From the NCBI RefSeq assembly GCF_019430905.1, contig NZ_JAHYCA010000005.1, forward strand, positions 62,001-126,000: a stretch of DNA of 64,000 nucleotides, written 5' to 3'. Positions 18,269 through 28,061 of this stretch are shown here, in pieces. This DNA is from Billgrantia antri. Its GTDB lineage: Bacteria; Pseudomonadota; Gammaproteobacteria; Pseudomonadales; Halomonadaceae. The notes below the pieces were generated by a model. The model made no database searches. It was not told where the DNA came from and was given only the letters and a program-made list of their open reading frames with translations. Every line of letters starts with the position of its first letter. Within the stretch, counting starts at the first letter, position 1. Both the position numbers and the translations under genes were made by a program.

Positions 18269-18580
18269 TCAGTAGCGGGATTCCGTGGGGGTCCGGTACA
18301 GATCGAGCAGGTACTCATCCTTGACCGGAGGCATCTGTAGATAAAACCCCTTGTCACGAATCGCTGCCATGACATCGCTCGCCTTGGCCCGTGCCAGGAT
18401 TTTCTCCGGCGTCAGGATCAGGGTCATGGCCGATATCGGTCTGCCGAAGCGCTCAATCAGCGCCTCGGGCACTTCAGCCAGCCCCCGGCGCTTATCCACG
18501 TAGAGGTACATCTCTTCCTTGCGCGAACTCTTGTAGATCTCGCACAGCAGCTTGTCGCCTCGCATGCGGTCATCCGTCAT
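18269..18580 (-). CDS. ycgL: YcgL domain protein
   Basis: A 103-residue protein of the YcgL family, small alpha/beta proteins of unknown function common in gammaproteobacteria. Typical stretches are [18 protein letters not shown] near the start and GFYLQMPP towards the end. Its ATG overlaps the rnd stop codon as ATGA (18577-18580), and ycgN follows one base after its own stop, so all three are co-translated. Confidence 0.9.
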   Translation of the reverse strand: MTDDRMRGDKLLCEIYKSSRKEEMYLYVDKRRGLAEVPEALIERFGRPISAMTLILTPEKILARAKASDVMAAIRDKGFYLQMPPVKDEYLLDLYRTPTESRY

Positions 18581-19707
18581 TCGGCCTTCACCTCGTCAAG
18601 TGCTCGTGCCAGCGGGGCCGCCAGGCATTCGCCACGCCAGCCCTCGGGCAGGGGCAACGGCTCGGCAGCCAGGTCGGCCGCAATCAAGGCCTCGAGGTCG
18701 CGGCGGCGCATCAACACTTCCGGCGCCACTCCCAACCTCTCGGCATGCTCGTTAACAACCCGTTTGAGGGCCTTCATGCGACGCTTGTAATCCGCCCCCA
18801 GCGGAGATGGCGGCGCGGGCGGCAACGCATCTATCTCACACTGTCGCGCCTGCTTCACTAATGCCAGCAGCGTATCGCCATCGCGCTTGATCTGGCTCGG
18901 CTTGATGTCGTCGACTTCGGCGAGCTGATAGCGATTATCGGGCATACGCTCGGCGATGCCGTAAAGCACCCGGTCGCTGACCAGCCAACCCCGTGGCAGG
19001 TTGCGTCGCCGGGCCTCCCCCTCGCGCCAGGTGGTCAGCAGCCGATACGCTTCGATCTGACGCGGCGCAAGCCGCCATAGCTGACGATGACGGCGATACC
19101 ACTGGCCGTCCGACTCATCGCTACGCAGCGCTTGCGCCAGCAGATCGCGGCAGTCGGCCTCCAGCCATTCGCGCCGCCCCTGCCGCTCCAGCGCCTCACG
19201 TTGGCGCTCCCAGACCTTGAGCAGGAACACCACATCGAGAGCCGCATAGAGGCACTGGGCCTCGCTCAGCGGACGCTGCAACCAGTCGGAACGGGTCTCA
19301 TCCTTGGGCAGCGTCTCGCCGGTCCAGTGCTGTACCAGGCGCTGGTAGCCCATGGCCGGGTCCTCCCCTAGCAGGGCCTGTGCGATCTGGGTATCGACCA
19401 GAGGGGCCACCGTGACACCGGCCCAGTGCGCCAGCACCTCCAGGTCTTCGCTGCTGGCGTGCAGGAGTTTCAACGGCCCCTGGCTCAGCAGTAGACGAAA
19501 GGCGTCGGTGCACTCGACGACCAGGGGATCGATCAGCCAGGCCGGCCCTCCGACCGAGAACTGGATCAACGCTGGCACCGGGTGAAAGGTCTTCTCGCGA
19601 AAGAACTCGGTATCCAGCGCGATCACCTCGGCCTGGGCCACCTCGGCGCAAGCGGCATCCAGCGCTTCGGGCGTATCGATCCAGCGTATCTCGGGGGTCA
19701 GCGTCAT
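18577..19707 (-). CDS. rnd: Ribonuclease D
   Basis: 3'-5' exoribonuclease that trims tRNA precursors and other small RNAs. The DEDDy active site is complete: D32 and E34 (ALDTEF), D88 (ASSEDLE), and Y154 with D158 (YAALD). An HRDC RNA-binding domain follows at about 210-290. The 376 residues match E. coli RNase D (375). ATG 19707 has only a weak GGA site. It heads the rnd-ycgL-ycgN operon. Confidence 0.96.
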   Translation of the reverse strand: MTLTPEIRWIDTPEALDAACAEVAQAEVIALDTEFFREKTFHPVPALIQFSVGGPAWLIDPLVVECTDAFRLLLSQGPLKLLHASSEDLEVLAHWAGVTVAPLVDTQIAQALLGEDPAMGYQRLVQHWTGETLPKDETRSDWLQRPLSEAQCLYAALDVVFLLKVWERQREALERQGRREWLEADCRDLLAQALRSDESDGQWYRRHRQLWRLAPRQIEAYRLLTTWREGEARRRNLPRGWLVSDRVLYGIAERMPDNRYQLAEVDDIKPSQIKRDGDTLLALVKQARQCEIDALPPAPPSPLGADYKRRMKALKRVVNEHAERLGVAPEVLMRRRDLEALIAADLAAEPLPLPEGWRGECLAAPLARALDEVKAE

Positions 19708-19743
19708 GCGTTCGTCCAGCCGGGGTTAAACAGTGAAGGGAGG

Positions 19744-20349
19744 TCAGTCGCCACGAAACGGCAGGCGTCCATTGAAGGCACGGCTGAGGGTGCCGCCATC
19801 GACGTACTCGAGCTCACCTCCCATGGGCACGCCGTAGGCCAGCCGCGAGAGCGTGACACCGTGAGGCATGAGCTGGGTGGCGATATAGTGCGCCGTGGCC
19901 TCTCCCTCAACCGTGGGGTTGGTGGCCAGGATCACCTCGCTGACGCCACCCTCGACGATGCGCGCCTCGAGCTGATCGAGCCCGATGTCTTCGGGGCCGA
20001 TGCCATCCAGTGGCGAGAGATGACCATGAAGCACGAAGTAGCGGCCACGATAGCCTCCCGCCTCCTCGATGGCCAGTTGATCGGCCGGCGACTCTACCAC
20101 ACACAGCAGGGTATCGTCGCGCCGGGCACTGGTGCACAGGTTGCAGATCTCCTCCTCGGTGAGGGTGCGGCAACGCTGGCAATAGCCCACCTGCTCGATG
20201 GCCTGCTCGAGCACGCCGGCGAGACGGCGCCCACCATCGCGGTCGCGCTCGAGCAGATGCATCGCCATGCGCTGCGCGGTTTTCGGGCCTACCCCCGGCA
20301 GCACCCGCAGCGACTCCATCAACCTCTCGACGAGGGGGGAAAAGCTCAT
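19744..20349 (-). CDS. recR: Recombination mediator RecR
   Basis: RecR acts with RecF and RecO to load RecA on gapped DNA. The 201-residue protein has the N-terminal HhH ([17 protein letters not shown]), a four-cysteine zinc finger (C57, C60, C69, C72) and a Toprim domain carrying VVESPAD and a C-terminal [13 protein letters not shown]. Its ATG at 20349 overlaps the ybaB stop (ATGA), the usual dnaX-ybaB-recR arrangement. The longer open frame to 20697 merely reads through ybaB. Confidence 0.97.
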   Translation of the reverse strand: MSFSPLVERLMESLRVLPGVGPKTAQRMAMHLLERDRDGGRRLAGVLEQAIEQVGYCQRCRTLTEEEICNLCTSARRDDTLLCVVESPADQLAIEEAGGYRGRYFVLHGHLSPLDGIGPEDIGLDQLEARIVEGGVSEVILATNPTVEGEATAHYIATQLMPHGVTLSRLAYGVPMGGELEYVDGGTLSRAFNGRLPFRGD

Positions 20350-20675
20350 CAGAAGGGCATCTTGAAGCCGGGCGGAAGATTCAACCCCGCCGTGGCCTCC
20401 TCCATCTTCTCTCGCGAGCTGGCCTCGACCTTGCGCACGGCATCGTTGACGGCTGCGGCCAGCAGGTCCTCGAGCAGCTCCTTGTCCTCCTCCATGACGC
20501 TGGGGTCGATATCGACCTTGCTCACGTCGTGGCGCCCGTTCATGGTTACCTTGATCATGCCGGCACCGGCCTCGCCGGTCACCTCGGCCTTGGCAACTTC
20601 CTCCTGAATGCGCTGCATCTTCTGCTGCATTTCCTGGGCCTGCTTCATCAGGTTGCCCATTCCACCTTTCATCAT
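20349..20675 (-). CDS. ybaB: Nucleoid-associated protein, YbaB/EbfC family
   Basis: A 108-residue dimeric DNA-binding protein beginning with the family's Met/Lys/Gln-rich helix ([12 protein letters not shown]) and containing the [13 protein letters not shown] strand. It binds DNA across the nucleoid and affects expression broadly. Two consecutive ATGs (20675, 20672) follow an AGAGGA site. It sits 38 bases after dnaX and overlaps recR. Confidence 0.95.
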   Translation of the reverse strand: MMKGGMGNLMKQAQEMQQKMQRIQEEVAKAEVTGEAGAGMIKVTMNGRHDVSKVDIDPSVMEEDKELLEDLLAAAVNDAVRKVEASSREKMEEATAGLNLPPGFKMPF

Positions 20676-20713
20676 GGTCGTTCCTCTCGCTTGGCAAAAT
20701 GAAACCGCGGGTG

Positions 20714-22771
20714 TCAGGCCCTTGGCGCCGCTTCCGCCGGCTTGACGGTCGATTCGATCAAACGCGCACCGAACGTATCCTGCAGTTGCCTGACATGCGG
20801 GTCACGCTGCAGGGCGGCCACCGCCTCGGCGTGCCGCTCGGCGGCGATCCGGTCGGCACGCTGTCGGGGCGTTTCCACTTGCTCCGGTAGCTCCCCGGCC
20901 TCGATGACGAGCTGCCGCGCAATACCGATGCCGGCCAGCGCTTCCTGTACGCGACGCACGTGGATCTCGGCGTTCATGGCCTCCTGCGACGGGTCCAGAC
21001 GCAGCGTCAGTCGACGGCCGTCATCGGCTTCGACCACACAGTGAGCAGCAAGGTTGCGTGTCAGTCCCCCCAGGCCTAGGGAGTCAAAGCAGTCCAGCCA
21101 ATGATCATGATCCAGCAACGCGTCGCTGGCGACAGTGGCCTGCGGTTCAGGCTCTACGGCGATCGACGCCTCGACGGGCGGCACTTCAACGGCAGGCTCC
21201 GGGGCTTCGAGTACGGCAGTGTCACTTTCATCCGCCTCGGGCGCCATTCCCTGTTGGGTAGCGTATGGCGGCGTCGAGGCCGGTTCGGGGGCCGCCATCG
21301 GCGTGGCGTGCTCTTGCGAAGGAAGGCCCACGGGAGCACTCGGCGCGGGCCCGGCCTGGACAGGGGCGGGGGCAGAGGCGGGGGCGTCCGGTGACGGAGT
21401 CACTGCCTCACCGGCCGGCTCCTCCCATGGCGGGGGTGGCTCGGGCATGCCTTCGGCCTCGGCGCCGGGCTCCACCGCGTGCTCTGCTGGAGCCGGCTCG
21501 GCCGGCGGCCCAGGCTCCGAAGGTGGTTGATTCGATGAGGCAGCGGCAGGATTGCCGGCGCTTCGAGCATCGGCCGGTGGGTCTTCCGCCCCGCTTGCGG
21601 GTGCGGCGGGCGTGTTGCCACTGCCGGCACCGCGCAACGGTAACGGCGTCTTCGCCGGCTGGGGCACGCCCTGGGGGCGGAAGGCCAGCATCCGCAGCAG
21701 GGTCATTTCCAGCGCCGTGCGCAAATCCGGGGCATGAGCCATGTCGCCACGCCCCTGGATACCGATCTGGTAATAGAGCTGCACGTCTTCGGCAGTGAAG
21801 CGCGAGGCCAGCGCCAGGATTGTCTCGCGATCGCCATGGCCGTTGTCCACCGCCTCCGGCACCATCTGCGCCACCGCCAGCCGATGCAGCACGGCGCTCA
21901 TATCGTCGAGCACCGCGGCGAAGTCCGGCCCCTGCTCGGCGAGCTGAGCGACCTCGGCCAGCAACCGGGGCGCGTCGACATCGGCCAGCGCCTCGACCAG
22001 TGCCAGCACGTGGCGATGATCCAGCGTACCGAGCATGACAGCGACGTCGGCATGGCGCACCTGACCCTGGCCGAAGGCGATGGCCTGGTCGGTCAGGCTC
22101 ATGGCGTCGCGCATGGAGCCGTCGGCGGCCCGCCCCAGCAGCCACAGTGCGCTCTCCTCGCAGTCGATGCCCTCGGCCTCGAGCACCTTGGCCAGGTGGG
22201 TGACGATGCGCTCGGGGGGCATGTTCTTCAGCGTGAACTGCAAGCAGCGCGACAGCACCGTAGCCGGCAGCTTCTGTGGATCGGTGGTGGCGAGCAGGAA
22301 CTTGACGTGGGGCGGCGGTTCTTCCAGCGTCTTGAGCAGGGCGTTGAAGCTGCTGGTGGAGAGCATGTGCACCTCGTCGATGAGGTACACCTTGTAGCGC
22401 CCCTGGGTAGGCGCATACTGCACGTTGTCGAGCAGTTCGCGGGTGTCTTCGACCTTGGTGCGCGAAGCCGCGTCGACCTCGATCAGGTCGACGAAGCGCC
22501 CCTCGTCGATGGCTCGGCAGCTGTCGCACTCGCCGCAGGGCGTGGAGGTGATGCCGTCGTCGCCGTGGCCCTTGGCAGTACAGTTGAGGCACTTGGCGAG
22601 TATTCTCGCCAGCGTGGTCTTGCCGACGCCGCGTGTGCCGGTAAACAGATAGGCGTGGTGCAGACGCCCCTGGTCCAGGGCATTCACCAGCGCACGCTGG
22701 ACATGCTCCTGGCCGACCAGTTCGTGGAACGTACGCGGCCGCCACTTGCGGGCCAGAACCTGATAGCTCAT
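20714..22771 (-). CDS. dnaX: DNA polymerase III subunit tau/gamma
   Basis: Clamp-loader ATPase of the replisome. Walker A is GTRGVGKT (45-52), the zinc-binding cysteines are C64, C79, C82 and C85, and the Walker B and sensor region is [25 protein letters not shown] Pro/Ala-rich linker (~365-555) precedes the C-terminal tau domain that contacts polymerase and helicase. At 685 residues it is E. coli-sized (643) with a longer linker. I see no run of six A residues in the coding strand of the kind used for the gamma frameshift in E. coli. A promoter is proposed at 22876-22903. Confidence 0.96.
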   Translation of the reverse strand: MSYQVLARKWRPRTFHELVGQEHVQRALVNALDQGRLHHAYLFTGTRGVGKTTLARILAKCLNCTAKGHGDDGITSTPCGECDSCRAIDEGRFVDLIEVDAASRTKVEDTRELLDNVQYAPTQGRYKVYLIDEVHMLSTSSFNALLKTLEEPPPHVKFLLATTDPQKLPATVLSRCLQFTLKNMPPERIVTHLAKVLEAEGIDCEESALWLLGRAADGSMRDAMSLTDQAIAFGQGQVRHADVAVMLGTLDHRHVLALVEALADVDAPRLLAEVAQLAEQGPDFAAVLDDMSAVLHRLAVAQMVPEAVDNGHGDRETILALASRFTAEDVQLYYQIGIQGRGDMAHAPDLRTALEMTLLRMLAFRPQGVPQPAKTPLPLRGAGSGNTPAAPASGAEDPPADARSAGNPAAASSNQPPSEPGPPAEPAPAEHAVEPGAEAEGMPEPPPPWEEPAGEAVTPSPDAPASAPAPVQAGPAPSAPVGLPSQEHATPMAAPEPASTPPYATQQGMAPEADESDTAVLEAPEPAVEVPPVEASIAVEPEPQATVASDALLDHDHWLDCFDSLGLGGLTRNLAAHCVVEADDGRRLTLRLDPSQEAMNAEIHVRRVQEALAGIGIARQLVIEAGELPEQVETPRQRADRIAAERHAEAVAALQRDPHVRQLQDTFGARLIESTVKPAEAAPRA

Positions 22772-22875
22772 TGCAGCACGAATTCCTTGCAGCGGGGCTG
22801 GCGGGCAGCCGGTCGGAGCAGGGCCTGATTCGCCCCGGCGAAAGTCCGGTAGACGAGCCGAACGCGAAAAGCCTC

Positions 22876-22903
22876 ATTCTACCGGCTGTGGCCAACGGCG
22901 CAA
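22876..22903 (-). promoter_or_regulatory. Putative dnaX promoter
   Basis: On the minus strand, TTGCGC (-35, 22898-22903), a 16-nt spacer and TAGAAT (-10, 22876-22881). Transcription would start near 22869, giving a ~98-nt leader before dnaX. An 8-bp inverted repeat (CCGGTAGA / TCTACCGG, 22846-22853 and 22878-22885) overlaps the -10 element. Confidence 0.45.
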
Positions 22904-22978
22904 AGTTCGCCACTCACCGCGCGCCCCGCACCGGGGCCACCCGCCGCCGAGTTCCTGATGGCGGCACGTCAGGGCACG

Positions 22979-23923
22979 CTATGGCTCACTGTTCAGCGCC
23001 TCGTCAAGCGCTACCGCCGGGTAGGTCGCCAGCAGCCTCCTGCCTTGCCGGCGCAGGAAGTCGAGCACCTTGGCCTGCTTCCAGTCATTGCGGTAGACAA
23101 GGCCGAAGCTGAAGGTCATGGCCGGCGCAAAGGGGCGCATCGCGACGCCGTCGCGGGCGGCGAGCTGATCGCGGGCGGTGATGGGATTCATCACTGTGAT
23201 GCCTACATGGTTGGCCACCAATGCCGTGATGGTGCCGATGTTGGCCTCCGTCTTGCCGGCGATCCGCACGCGGTGCTGGCTGGCCAGTTCCAGCAGCGGG
23301 TTGGTGCTGATGCTTGGCTGGTTGCTGATGACCAGATGCTGGTCACGCAAGTCATGCACCTCGACGCGCCGTTGCGCCGCCAGCGGATGCTCTTGCGGCA
23401 TCAGACACAGCGCCTCGGTGGTGAACCAGGGCTCCACCCGCAGCACCCGCGAGGTAATCGGCAGGGTGACGAAGCCGATGTCGGCATGGCTCGACTCGAC
23501 GGCGAGCTGCACCTCATGACTCGACATCATGTCGAGGCTGACGCTGAACTGCCGGTTCTCCTCCAGCAGCGCCGCCACCAGCCGCGGCACGAACCCGAAC
23601 GAGAGTCCGGCTACCGCGGCGATGCGCAGCCGTGAGGTGCCGAACTCCTTGAGCGCCAGTACGCTGTGACGCAGTTCCTCGATATTGCCCATCAGGCGCA
23701 GGATCTCGTCGTAGAGTTCGCGCGCCTCGGGTGTCGCCACCAGACGATTCTTTTCGCGTAAAAACAGCTGGATACCCAGGTTTTCCTCAAGCTGCGCCAG
23801 TGATCGACTGACTCCCGACTGGGTGATGCCCAAGGTACGTGCCGCCTGGGACGCGGTGCCGGCCTCGAACAGCGTCTTGAAGATCGCCAGAGCCTTGAGA
23901 GAGTGAATGTTAACGTCATCCAT
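22979..23923 (-). CDS. LysR-family regulator of the adjacent catabolic operon
   Basis: A 314-residue LysR regulator with an N-terminal winged HTH (~5-65; ASQAARTLGITQSGVSRSLA) and an effector-binding domain (~90-300). It is transcribed away from the aminotransferase operon across 111 bases, the classic LysR arrangement, so it probably activates that operon in response to its substrate or an intermediate. ATG 23923 lacks a strong ribosome site. No cofactor or effector can be read from the sequence. Confidence 0.9.
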   Translation of the reverse strand: MDDVNIHSLKALAIFKTLFEAGTASQAARTLGITQSGVSRSLAQLEENLGIQLFLREKNRLVATPEARELYDEILRLMGNIEELRHSVLALKEFGTSRLRIAAVAGLSFGFVPRLVAALLEENRQFSVSLDMMSSHEVQLAVESSHADIGFVTLPITSRVLRVEPWFTTEALCLMPQEHPLAAQRRVEVHDLRDQHLVISNQPSISTNPLLELASQHRVRIAGKTEANIGTITALVANHVGITVMNPITARDQLAARDGVAMRPFAPAMTFSFGLVYRNDWKQAKVLDFLRRQGRRLLATYPAVALDEALNSEP

Positions 23924-23960
23924 GATTAAAACTCATCAAAACCGGTAAAAAGATCATATA

Positions 23961-23990
23961 TTGAAATACCTTTCGTTTGCTACGTAGACT
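23961..23990 (+). promoter_or_regulatory. Putative promoter of the aminotransferase operon
   Basis: TTGAAA (23961-23966), an 18-nt spacer and TAGACT (23985-23990), ending 44 bases before the aminotransferase ATG. The poor -10 element is consistent with dependence on an activator such as the divergent LysR protein, which would bind the AT-rich stretch just upstream. Confidence 0.4.
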
Positions 23991-24034
23991 GCTGACAACC
24001 GTTCACGAACACATAACGACAACCGGACGTTTGC

Positions 24035-25399
24035 ATGAGCCCATCTCCGCTCTTCTACCAGGCAGGCCCTGCCCTGCCCGAAGTCAGCCACGCCCAAGGC
24101 GTCTACCTGTGGGATGACAGCGGCAAGCAGTACCTGGATGGCTGTTCCGGCGCCATCGCCTGCAACCTGGGCCATGGCCGCAGCGATATCCGCGACGCCA
24201 TGCTGGCCCAGTTCGACCGGGTCGCCTTCACCTACCGCACCCAGTTCGAGAGTGCCCCTGCCGTTGCCCTGGCCGAGACGCTGGTTAGTCTCACCCATGG
24301 CCAACTGGAGAAGGTGTTCTTCGTCTCCAGCGGCTCGGAGGCGGTGGAATCGGCGCTCAAACTGGCGCGGCAGTATTTCGTCGCCAGGGACGAGCCCCAG
24401 CGTCGACGCTTCGTCTCGCTGCGCCCCTCCTACCACGGCAGCACCCTGGGGGCGCTGGGCGTGACCGGCTACGAGCCGCTGGAGGCCCCCTTCGCCGATA
24501 TCGTCCACGGCTCGCTCAAGGTACCTGGCCCCGACTTCTATCGTCATGGCGACGTCGACGATGCCTGCCATGTGGTAAGCGTGCTGGAAGAGACACGCAC
24601 CATCATCGAGGCCGCCGGCCCCGAGACGATAATCGCCTTCGTGCTCGAGCCAGTGGGCGGTGCCAGTACCGGCGCACGTTTGCTCGACCGGCAATACCTG
24701 GAGGGCATTCGCGCGCTATGCGACGAGTTCGGCTGCCTGTTGATCCTCGATGAAGTGCTGACCGGCATCGGCCGTACCGGTGCCTGGTTCGCCTACCAGC
24801 ACTACGGCGTGACGCCGGACCTGTTGGCGACCGCCAAGGGGCTTGGTGCCGGCTACTACCCGGTAGGGGCAATGCTTGCCCGCGCCGACATCGTCGACAC
24901 GGTGATGGCTTCGGGCGGCTTCCAGCACGGCCATACCTATGCAGGCAACCCGCTGGCCTGCGCCACTGGGTTGGCCGTAATCGAGGCCATGCAGCGCGAA
25001 CGCATGCTCGACAACGTGGCGGCCCGCGGTCACGAGCTGAAGAAGGGCTTGCTGTCGCTCAAGGCCCGCTTCCCCTGGGTGGGCGACGTACGCGGCCTGG
25101 GGCTGCTGTGGGGCGTGGAACTGGTCGCCGATGCCATGACGAAGACCCCCTTCCCCGCCGAACAGAACCGCTTCGCTCGCATCACGGCGCTGGCCAAGGA
25201 AGAGGGACTGCTGATCTATCCGCGACGCACACTGAACGGCGTGGCCGGCGACCACTTTCTGGTGACCCCGCCGCTGACCATCGACGCTGCCGACACCGCC
25301 GAGCTACTGGCTCGGCTCGAACGCGCCATGTGTCGCTTCGACGCCGAGCTCAACCGCCGTCCGGCACACACGAACTCCATGAGCGACGCCGCCCGCTGA
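24035..25399 (+). CDS. Class III PLP-dependent aminotransferase
   Basis: A 454-residue fold-type I transaminase of the omega/beta-amino-acid group. The PLP lysine is K268 (LATAKGLGAGYYPVG), the pyridine-binding Asp is D239 (LILDEVLTG), and the phosphate loop SSGSEAVESALK is at 98-109. Class III enzymes act on amino groups distant from the carboxylate (beta-alanine, GABA, beta-phenylalanine and similar). As first gene of an operon with a 3-oxoacid CoA-transferase and a thiolase, a natural product would be a 3-oxo acid made from a beta-amino acid. The true substrate is unknown. Confidence 0.88.
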   Translation: MSPSPLFYQAGPALPEVSHAQGVYLWDDSGKQYLDGCSGAIACNLGHGRSDIRDAMLAQFDRVAFTYRTQFESAPAVALAETLVSLTHGQLEKVFFVSSGSEAVESALKLARQYFVARDEPQRRRFVSLRPSYHGSTLGALGVTGYEPLEAPFADIVHGSLKVPGPDFYRHGDVDDACHVVSVLEETRTIIEAAGPETIIAFVLEPVGGASTGARLLDRQYLEGIRALCDEFGCLLILDEVLTGIGRTGAWFAYQHYGVTPDLLATAKGLGAGYYPVGAMLARADIVDTVMASGGFQHGHTYAGNPLACATGLAVIEAMQRERMLDNVAARGHELKKGLLSLKARFPWVGDVRGLGLLWGVELVADAMTKTPFPAEQNRFARITALAKEEGLLIYPRRTLNGVAGDHFLVTPPLTIDAADTAELLARLERAMCRFDAELNRRPAHTNSMSDAAR

Positions 25400-25433
25400 G
25401 CGTCTTCTCGAATCACGACCCAAGGCTGTCAGC

Positions 25434-26135
25434 ATGACGCTACTCACCCACAGATATCGCGCCATCGACGAGGCCGTCGCCGCCATTCCCGACGGCGCCT
25501 CGATCATGGTCGGCGGCTTCGGCTCGCCGGGCACGCCCTTCGCCCTGATAGACGAGCTGCTGGCCCAGGGCCAGCGCGACCTCACCCTGATCAAGAACGA
25601 CGCCAACGAACCGGGCATCGGCATCGGCAAGCTGATCGAGGCTGGCCGCGTGCGCCGCCTGATCACCTCGCACATCGGCCTCAACCGCGACGCCATCGCC
25701 GCGATGAACCGAGGCGAGCTCGAGGTCACCCTCTTTCCACAGGGGATACTGGCCGAGAAGATCCGCAGCGCCGGCGCCGGCCATCATGGCTTTCTCACTG
25801 ACATCGGCCAGGGCACCGAGATCGCCGCCGGTCGCCGCGAGATCGAGCTGGACGGGCAACGCTGGGGGATCGAGCCGGCGCTCTATGCCGATTTCGCCCT
25901 GGTCCACGCCGAGCGCGCCGACCGCTACGGCAACTTGGTTTACCGCGCCACCGCCAGTAATTTCAACCCGCTGATGGCGATGGCCGCCGACACCGTCATC
26001 GCCCAGGCCTACCGGGTCGACGAACCCGGCAGCCTGGACCTCGAGGCGATCCATACCCCCTGCGCCTTCATCAGCCAGGTGGTGGAGGTCGCTCGCGAAA
26101 CCAGCGATCAGGGGAGACGCGCCCATGTCAGCTGA
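25434..26135 (+). CDS. 3-oxoacid CoA-transferase family, subunit A
   Basis: The 233-residue alpha subunit of a type I CoA-transferase (AtoD/ScoA/PcaI family). It shows IPDGASIMVGGFGSPGTP near the N-terminus and LTLIKNDANEPGIGIGKLI, which forms part of the CoA site. It starts 34 bases after the aminotransferase with an AAGG site and overlaps subunit B by 11 bases. The pair moves CoA from a donor such as succinyl-CoA or acetyl-CoA to the free acid produced upstream in the pathway. Confidence 0.92.
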   Translation: MTLLTHRYRAIDEAVAAIPDGASIMVGGFGSPGTPFALIDELLAQGQRDLTLIKNDANEPGIGIGKLIEAGRVRRLITSHIGLNRDAIAAMNRGELEVTLFPQGILAEKIRSAGAGHHGFLTDIGQGTEIAAGRREIELDGQRWGIEPALYADFALVHAERADRYGNLVYRATASNFNPLMAMAADTVIAQAYRVDEPGSLDLEAIHTPCAFISQVVEVARETSDQGRRAHVS

Positions 26136-26778
26136 TCAGCAACGCATGCTCGCCCGCGCCGCCCGCGAGGTGATCCCTGGGCAGATCGTCAATCTCGGCA
26201 TCGGCCTGCCCACGCAGCTGTTCCACTACCTGCCCGACGAGTTGGAAGTGCTGGTGCACTCCGAGAACGGCGTGCTGGGCTGTCGCCCACGCGCCGCAGG
26301 CGAGGTGCCGGACTGGGACATGATCGACTCCGGCGGCGCCTACATTGCCACCCGGCCCGGCGCCAGCGTATTCGACAGCGCCATGTCCTTCGCCATGATC
26401 CGCCGTAGTCGGGTGGACGTCACCTTCATGGGTGCCTTCGAAGTGGACGAGCTGGGCAACCTCGCCAACTGGAAGATCCCCGGCAAGTTCTCGCCGGGCA
26501 TCGGCGGCGCCATGGAGCTGGCCCAGAAGGTCAGGCGGCTAGTGATCCTCTGCTCGCACAACGACAAGCACGGCAACCCCAAGATACTCGAGCGCTGCCG
26601 CCTACCGCTCACCGCCGAGCGCTGCGTGTCGCGCATCGTTACCGACAAGGCAGTGATGGATGTCACCCCCGAGGGGCTGACCGTAGTGGATATTGCCGAG
26701 GGTTTGAGCGTGGCCGAGCTGCGCGAGGCCACCGAGGCCGAACTGATTGTCGATGAGAATCGACTGGGGAGGTTCTGA
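26125..26778 (+). CDS. 3-oxoacid CoA-transferase family, subunit B
   Basis: The 217-residue beta subunit. The catalytic glutamate, which carries the glutamyl-CoA thioester, is E47 in HSENGVLG. VNLGIGLPTQLFHYLP precedes it, and FEVDELGNLANWKIPGK is typical of the AtoA/ScoB/PcaJ group. It overlaps subunit A and shares its stop region with the M20 gene (TGATG at 26776-26780), indicating tight translational coupling. Confidence 0.93.
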   Translation: MSADQQRMLARAAREVIPGQIVNLGIGLPTQLFHYLPDELEVLVHSENGVLGCRPRAAGEVPDWDMIDSGGAYIATRPGASVFDSAMSFAMIRRSRVDVTFMGAFEVDELGNLANWKIPGKFSPGIGGAMELAQKVRRLVILCSHNDKHGNPKILERCRLPLTAERCVSRIVTDKAVMDVTPEGLTVVDIAEGLSVAELREATEAELIVDENRLGRF

Positions 26779-28061
26779 TGCTGAGCACCATCGAGCAGCG
26801 TATCGTCGAGCGCTGCGAAGCGCTGATGGATGACACCTTGGCGCTGACCCGTGATCTGGTGCGCGGCTACAGCGTGCTGGGCGAGGAGCACGGCGCGCTC
26901 GAGGCCATGGAGCGCTGGTTCGAGCGCCTCGATCTGCCGGCCACCCGGGTAGCTCTGGATGCCCCCGGATTCGCCGACCACCCACATCGCGCCCCCGTCG
27001 AGTGGGACTGCGCGGGGCGCTACAACCTGGTGGCCCGGCTCAATGCCGACGCCCCAGGACCGCACCTGGTGTTCAACGGCCACCTCGACGTGGTGCCGGC
27101 CGAACCCACCGACATGTGGACCCGCCCGCCGTGGGAGCCATGGGAAAAGGACGGTTGGCTCTACGGGCGTGGCGCCGGCGACATGAAGGCCGGCATCGCC
27201 GCCATGACCCTGGCCGTGCAGGCGGTGCGCCAAGCCGGCGTGAGCATCGATTTCCCGCTGACCCTGCAGACGGTGATCGAAGAGGAGTGCACCGGTAACG
27301 GCGCCCTGGCCTGCCTGCACCAGGGCTACAGCGGTGACTTCGTGTTGATTCCCGAGCCCTTCGGCTCCCGAATCTACGCTGGCCAGGTCGGTGTGCTGTG
27401 GTTTCGCATGCGCCTCGACGGGGTGCCTGCCCACGTGCTCGACACCCGTGCCGGACGCAACGCCATCGAGACCCTGGTCGAATACCTGCCGGCGTTCAAG
27501 GCGCTGGAGGCAGAGATCAACGGCCTGCCGCGCCAGGCCCCCTACGACACTATCGACAGCCCCTTCAACCTCAGCATCGGCAAGATCGAGGGGGGCAACT
27601 GGGCCTCCAGCGTTCCCGCTCATGCCATCCTCGAAGGCCGCGTCGGCTTCCCGCCGGGCATGAAGCCAGACGAGGTGATGGATCGCGTGCGCCGCTGTAT
27701 CGCGGCACGCCACGCCGAGCTTGCCGACGGCAGCCCCGAACCGCGGGTGGAGTTCCATGGCTTCCGCTCCGAGGGCCATCTGGTCGACCTGGAGGCACCG
27801 GGCATCGCCCTGCTCTCGCGCTGTCATCAGGACCTGATCGGCGAACCGCCGGCCACCTATCTCTCCACCTGCACCACCGACCTGCGCGCCTTCCATGTCA
27901 GCGGCGAGATCAACGGTACCTGCTACGGGCCGGTCGCCCAGCGCATCCACGGCGTGGACGAGTGCGTGGAGATCGACTCGATCCGTCACGTGCTGACCAC
28001 CTACGCGCTGTTCATCCATCGCTGGGCGGAGCTAGCCAACGCCGCGGGAGCTCGCTCATGA
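26778..28061 (+). CDS. M20-family metallo-deacylase (ArgE/DapE-like)
   Basis: A 427-residue di-zinc amidohydrolase. Expected ligands are present: H102 and D104 (GHLDVVP), bridging D135 (GAGDMKAG), the general base and ligand in IEEEC (168-171), and a C-terminal RIHGVDE histidine. A dimerisation domain lies in the middle. M20 relatives remove acetyl, succinyl or formyl groups from amino acids. Within this operon it could free an N-acylated amino acid before transamination, or hydrolyse an amide intermediate. It overlaps CoA-transferase B by one base and the thiolase by four. Confidence 0.88.
   Translation: MLSTIEQRIVERCEALMDDTLALTRDLVRGYSVLGEEHGALEAMERWFERLDLPATRVALDAPGFADHPHRAPVEWDCAGRYNLVARLNADAPGPHLVFNGHLDVVPAEPTDMWTRPPWEPWEKDGWLYGRGAGDMKAGIAAMTLAVQAVRQAGVSIDFPLTLQTVIEEECTGNGALACLHQGYSGDFVLIPEPFGSRIYAGQVGVLWFRMRLDGVPAHVLDTRAGRNAIETLVEYLPAFKALEAEINGLPRQAPYDTIDSPFNLSIGKIEGGNWASSVPAHAILEGRVGFPPGMKPDEVMDRVRRCIAARHAELADGSPEPRVEFHGFRSEGHLVDLEAPGIALLSRCHQDLIGEPPATYLSTCTTDLRAFHVSGEINGTCYGPVAQRIHGVDECVEIDSIRHVLTTYALFIHRWAELANAAGARS

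Noticed and set aside
22801..22890. Possible structured RNA upstream of dnaX (ffs is found there in some pseudomonads)
   Set aside because: An inverted repeat is present, but the SRP core sequence is absent here; the true 4.5S gene is at 33.1-33.2 kb.
26340..28019. Minus-strand open frame of 559 codons
   Set aside because: It is a mirror of the CoA-transferase B and M20 genes, whose catalytic motifs are on the plus strand.
27398..28057. N-terminal extension of the thiolase frame
   Set aside because: It only reads the M20 gene in another frame; the thiolase family begins at the ATG at 28058.
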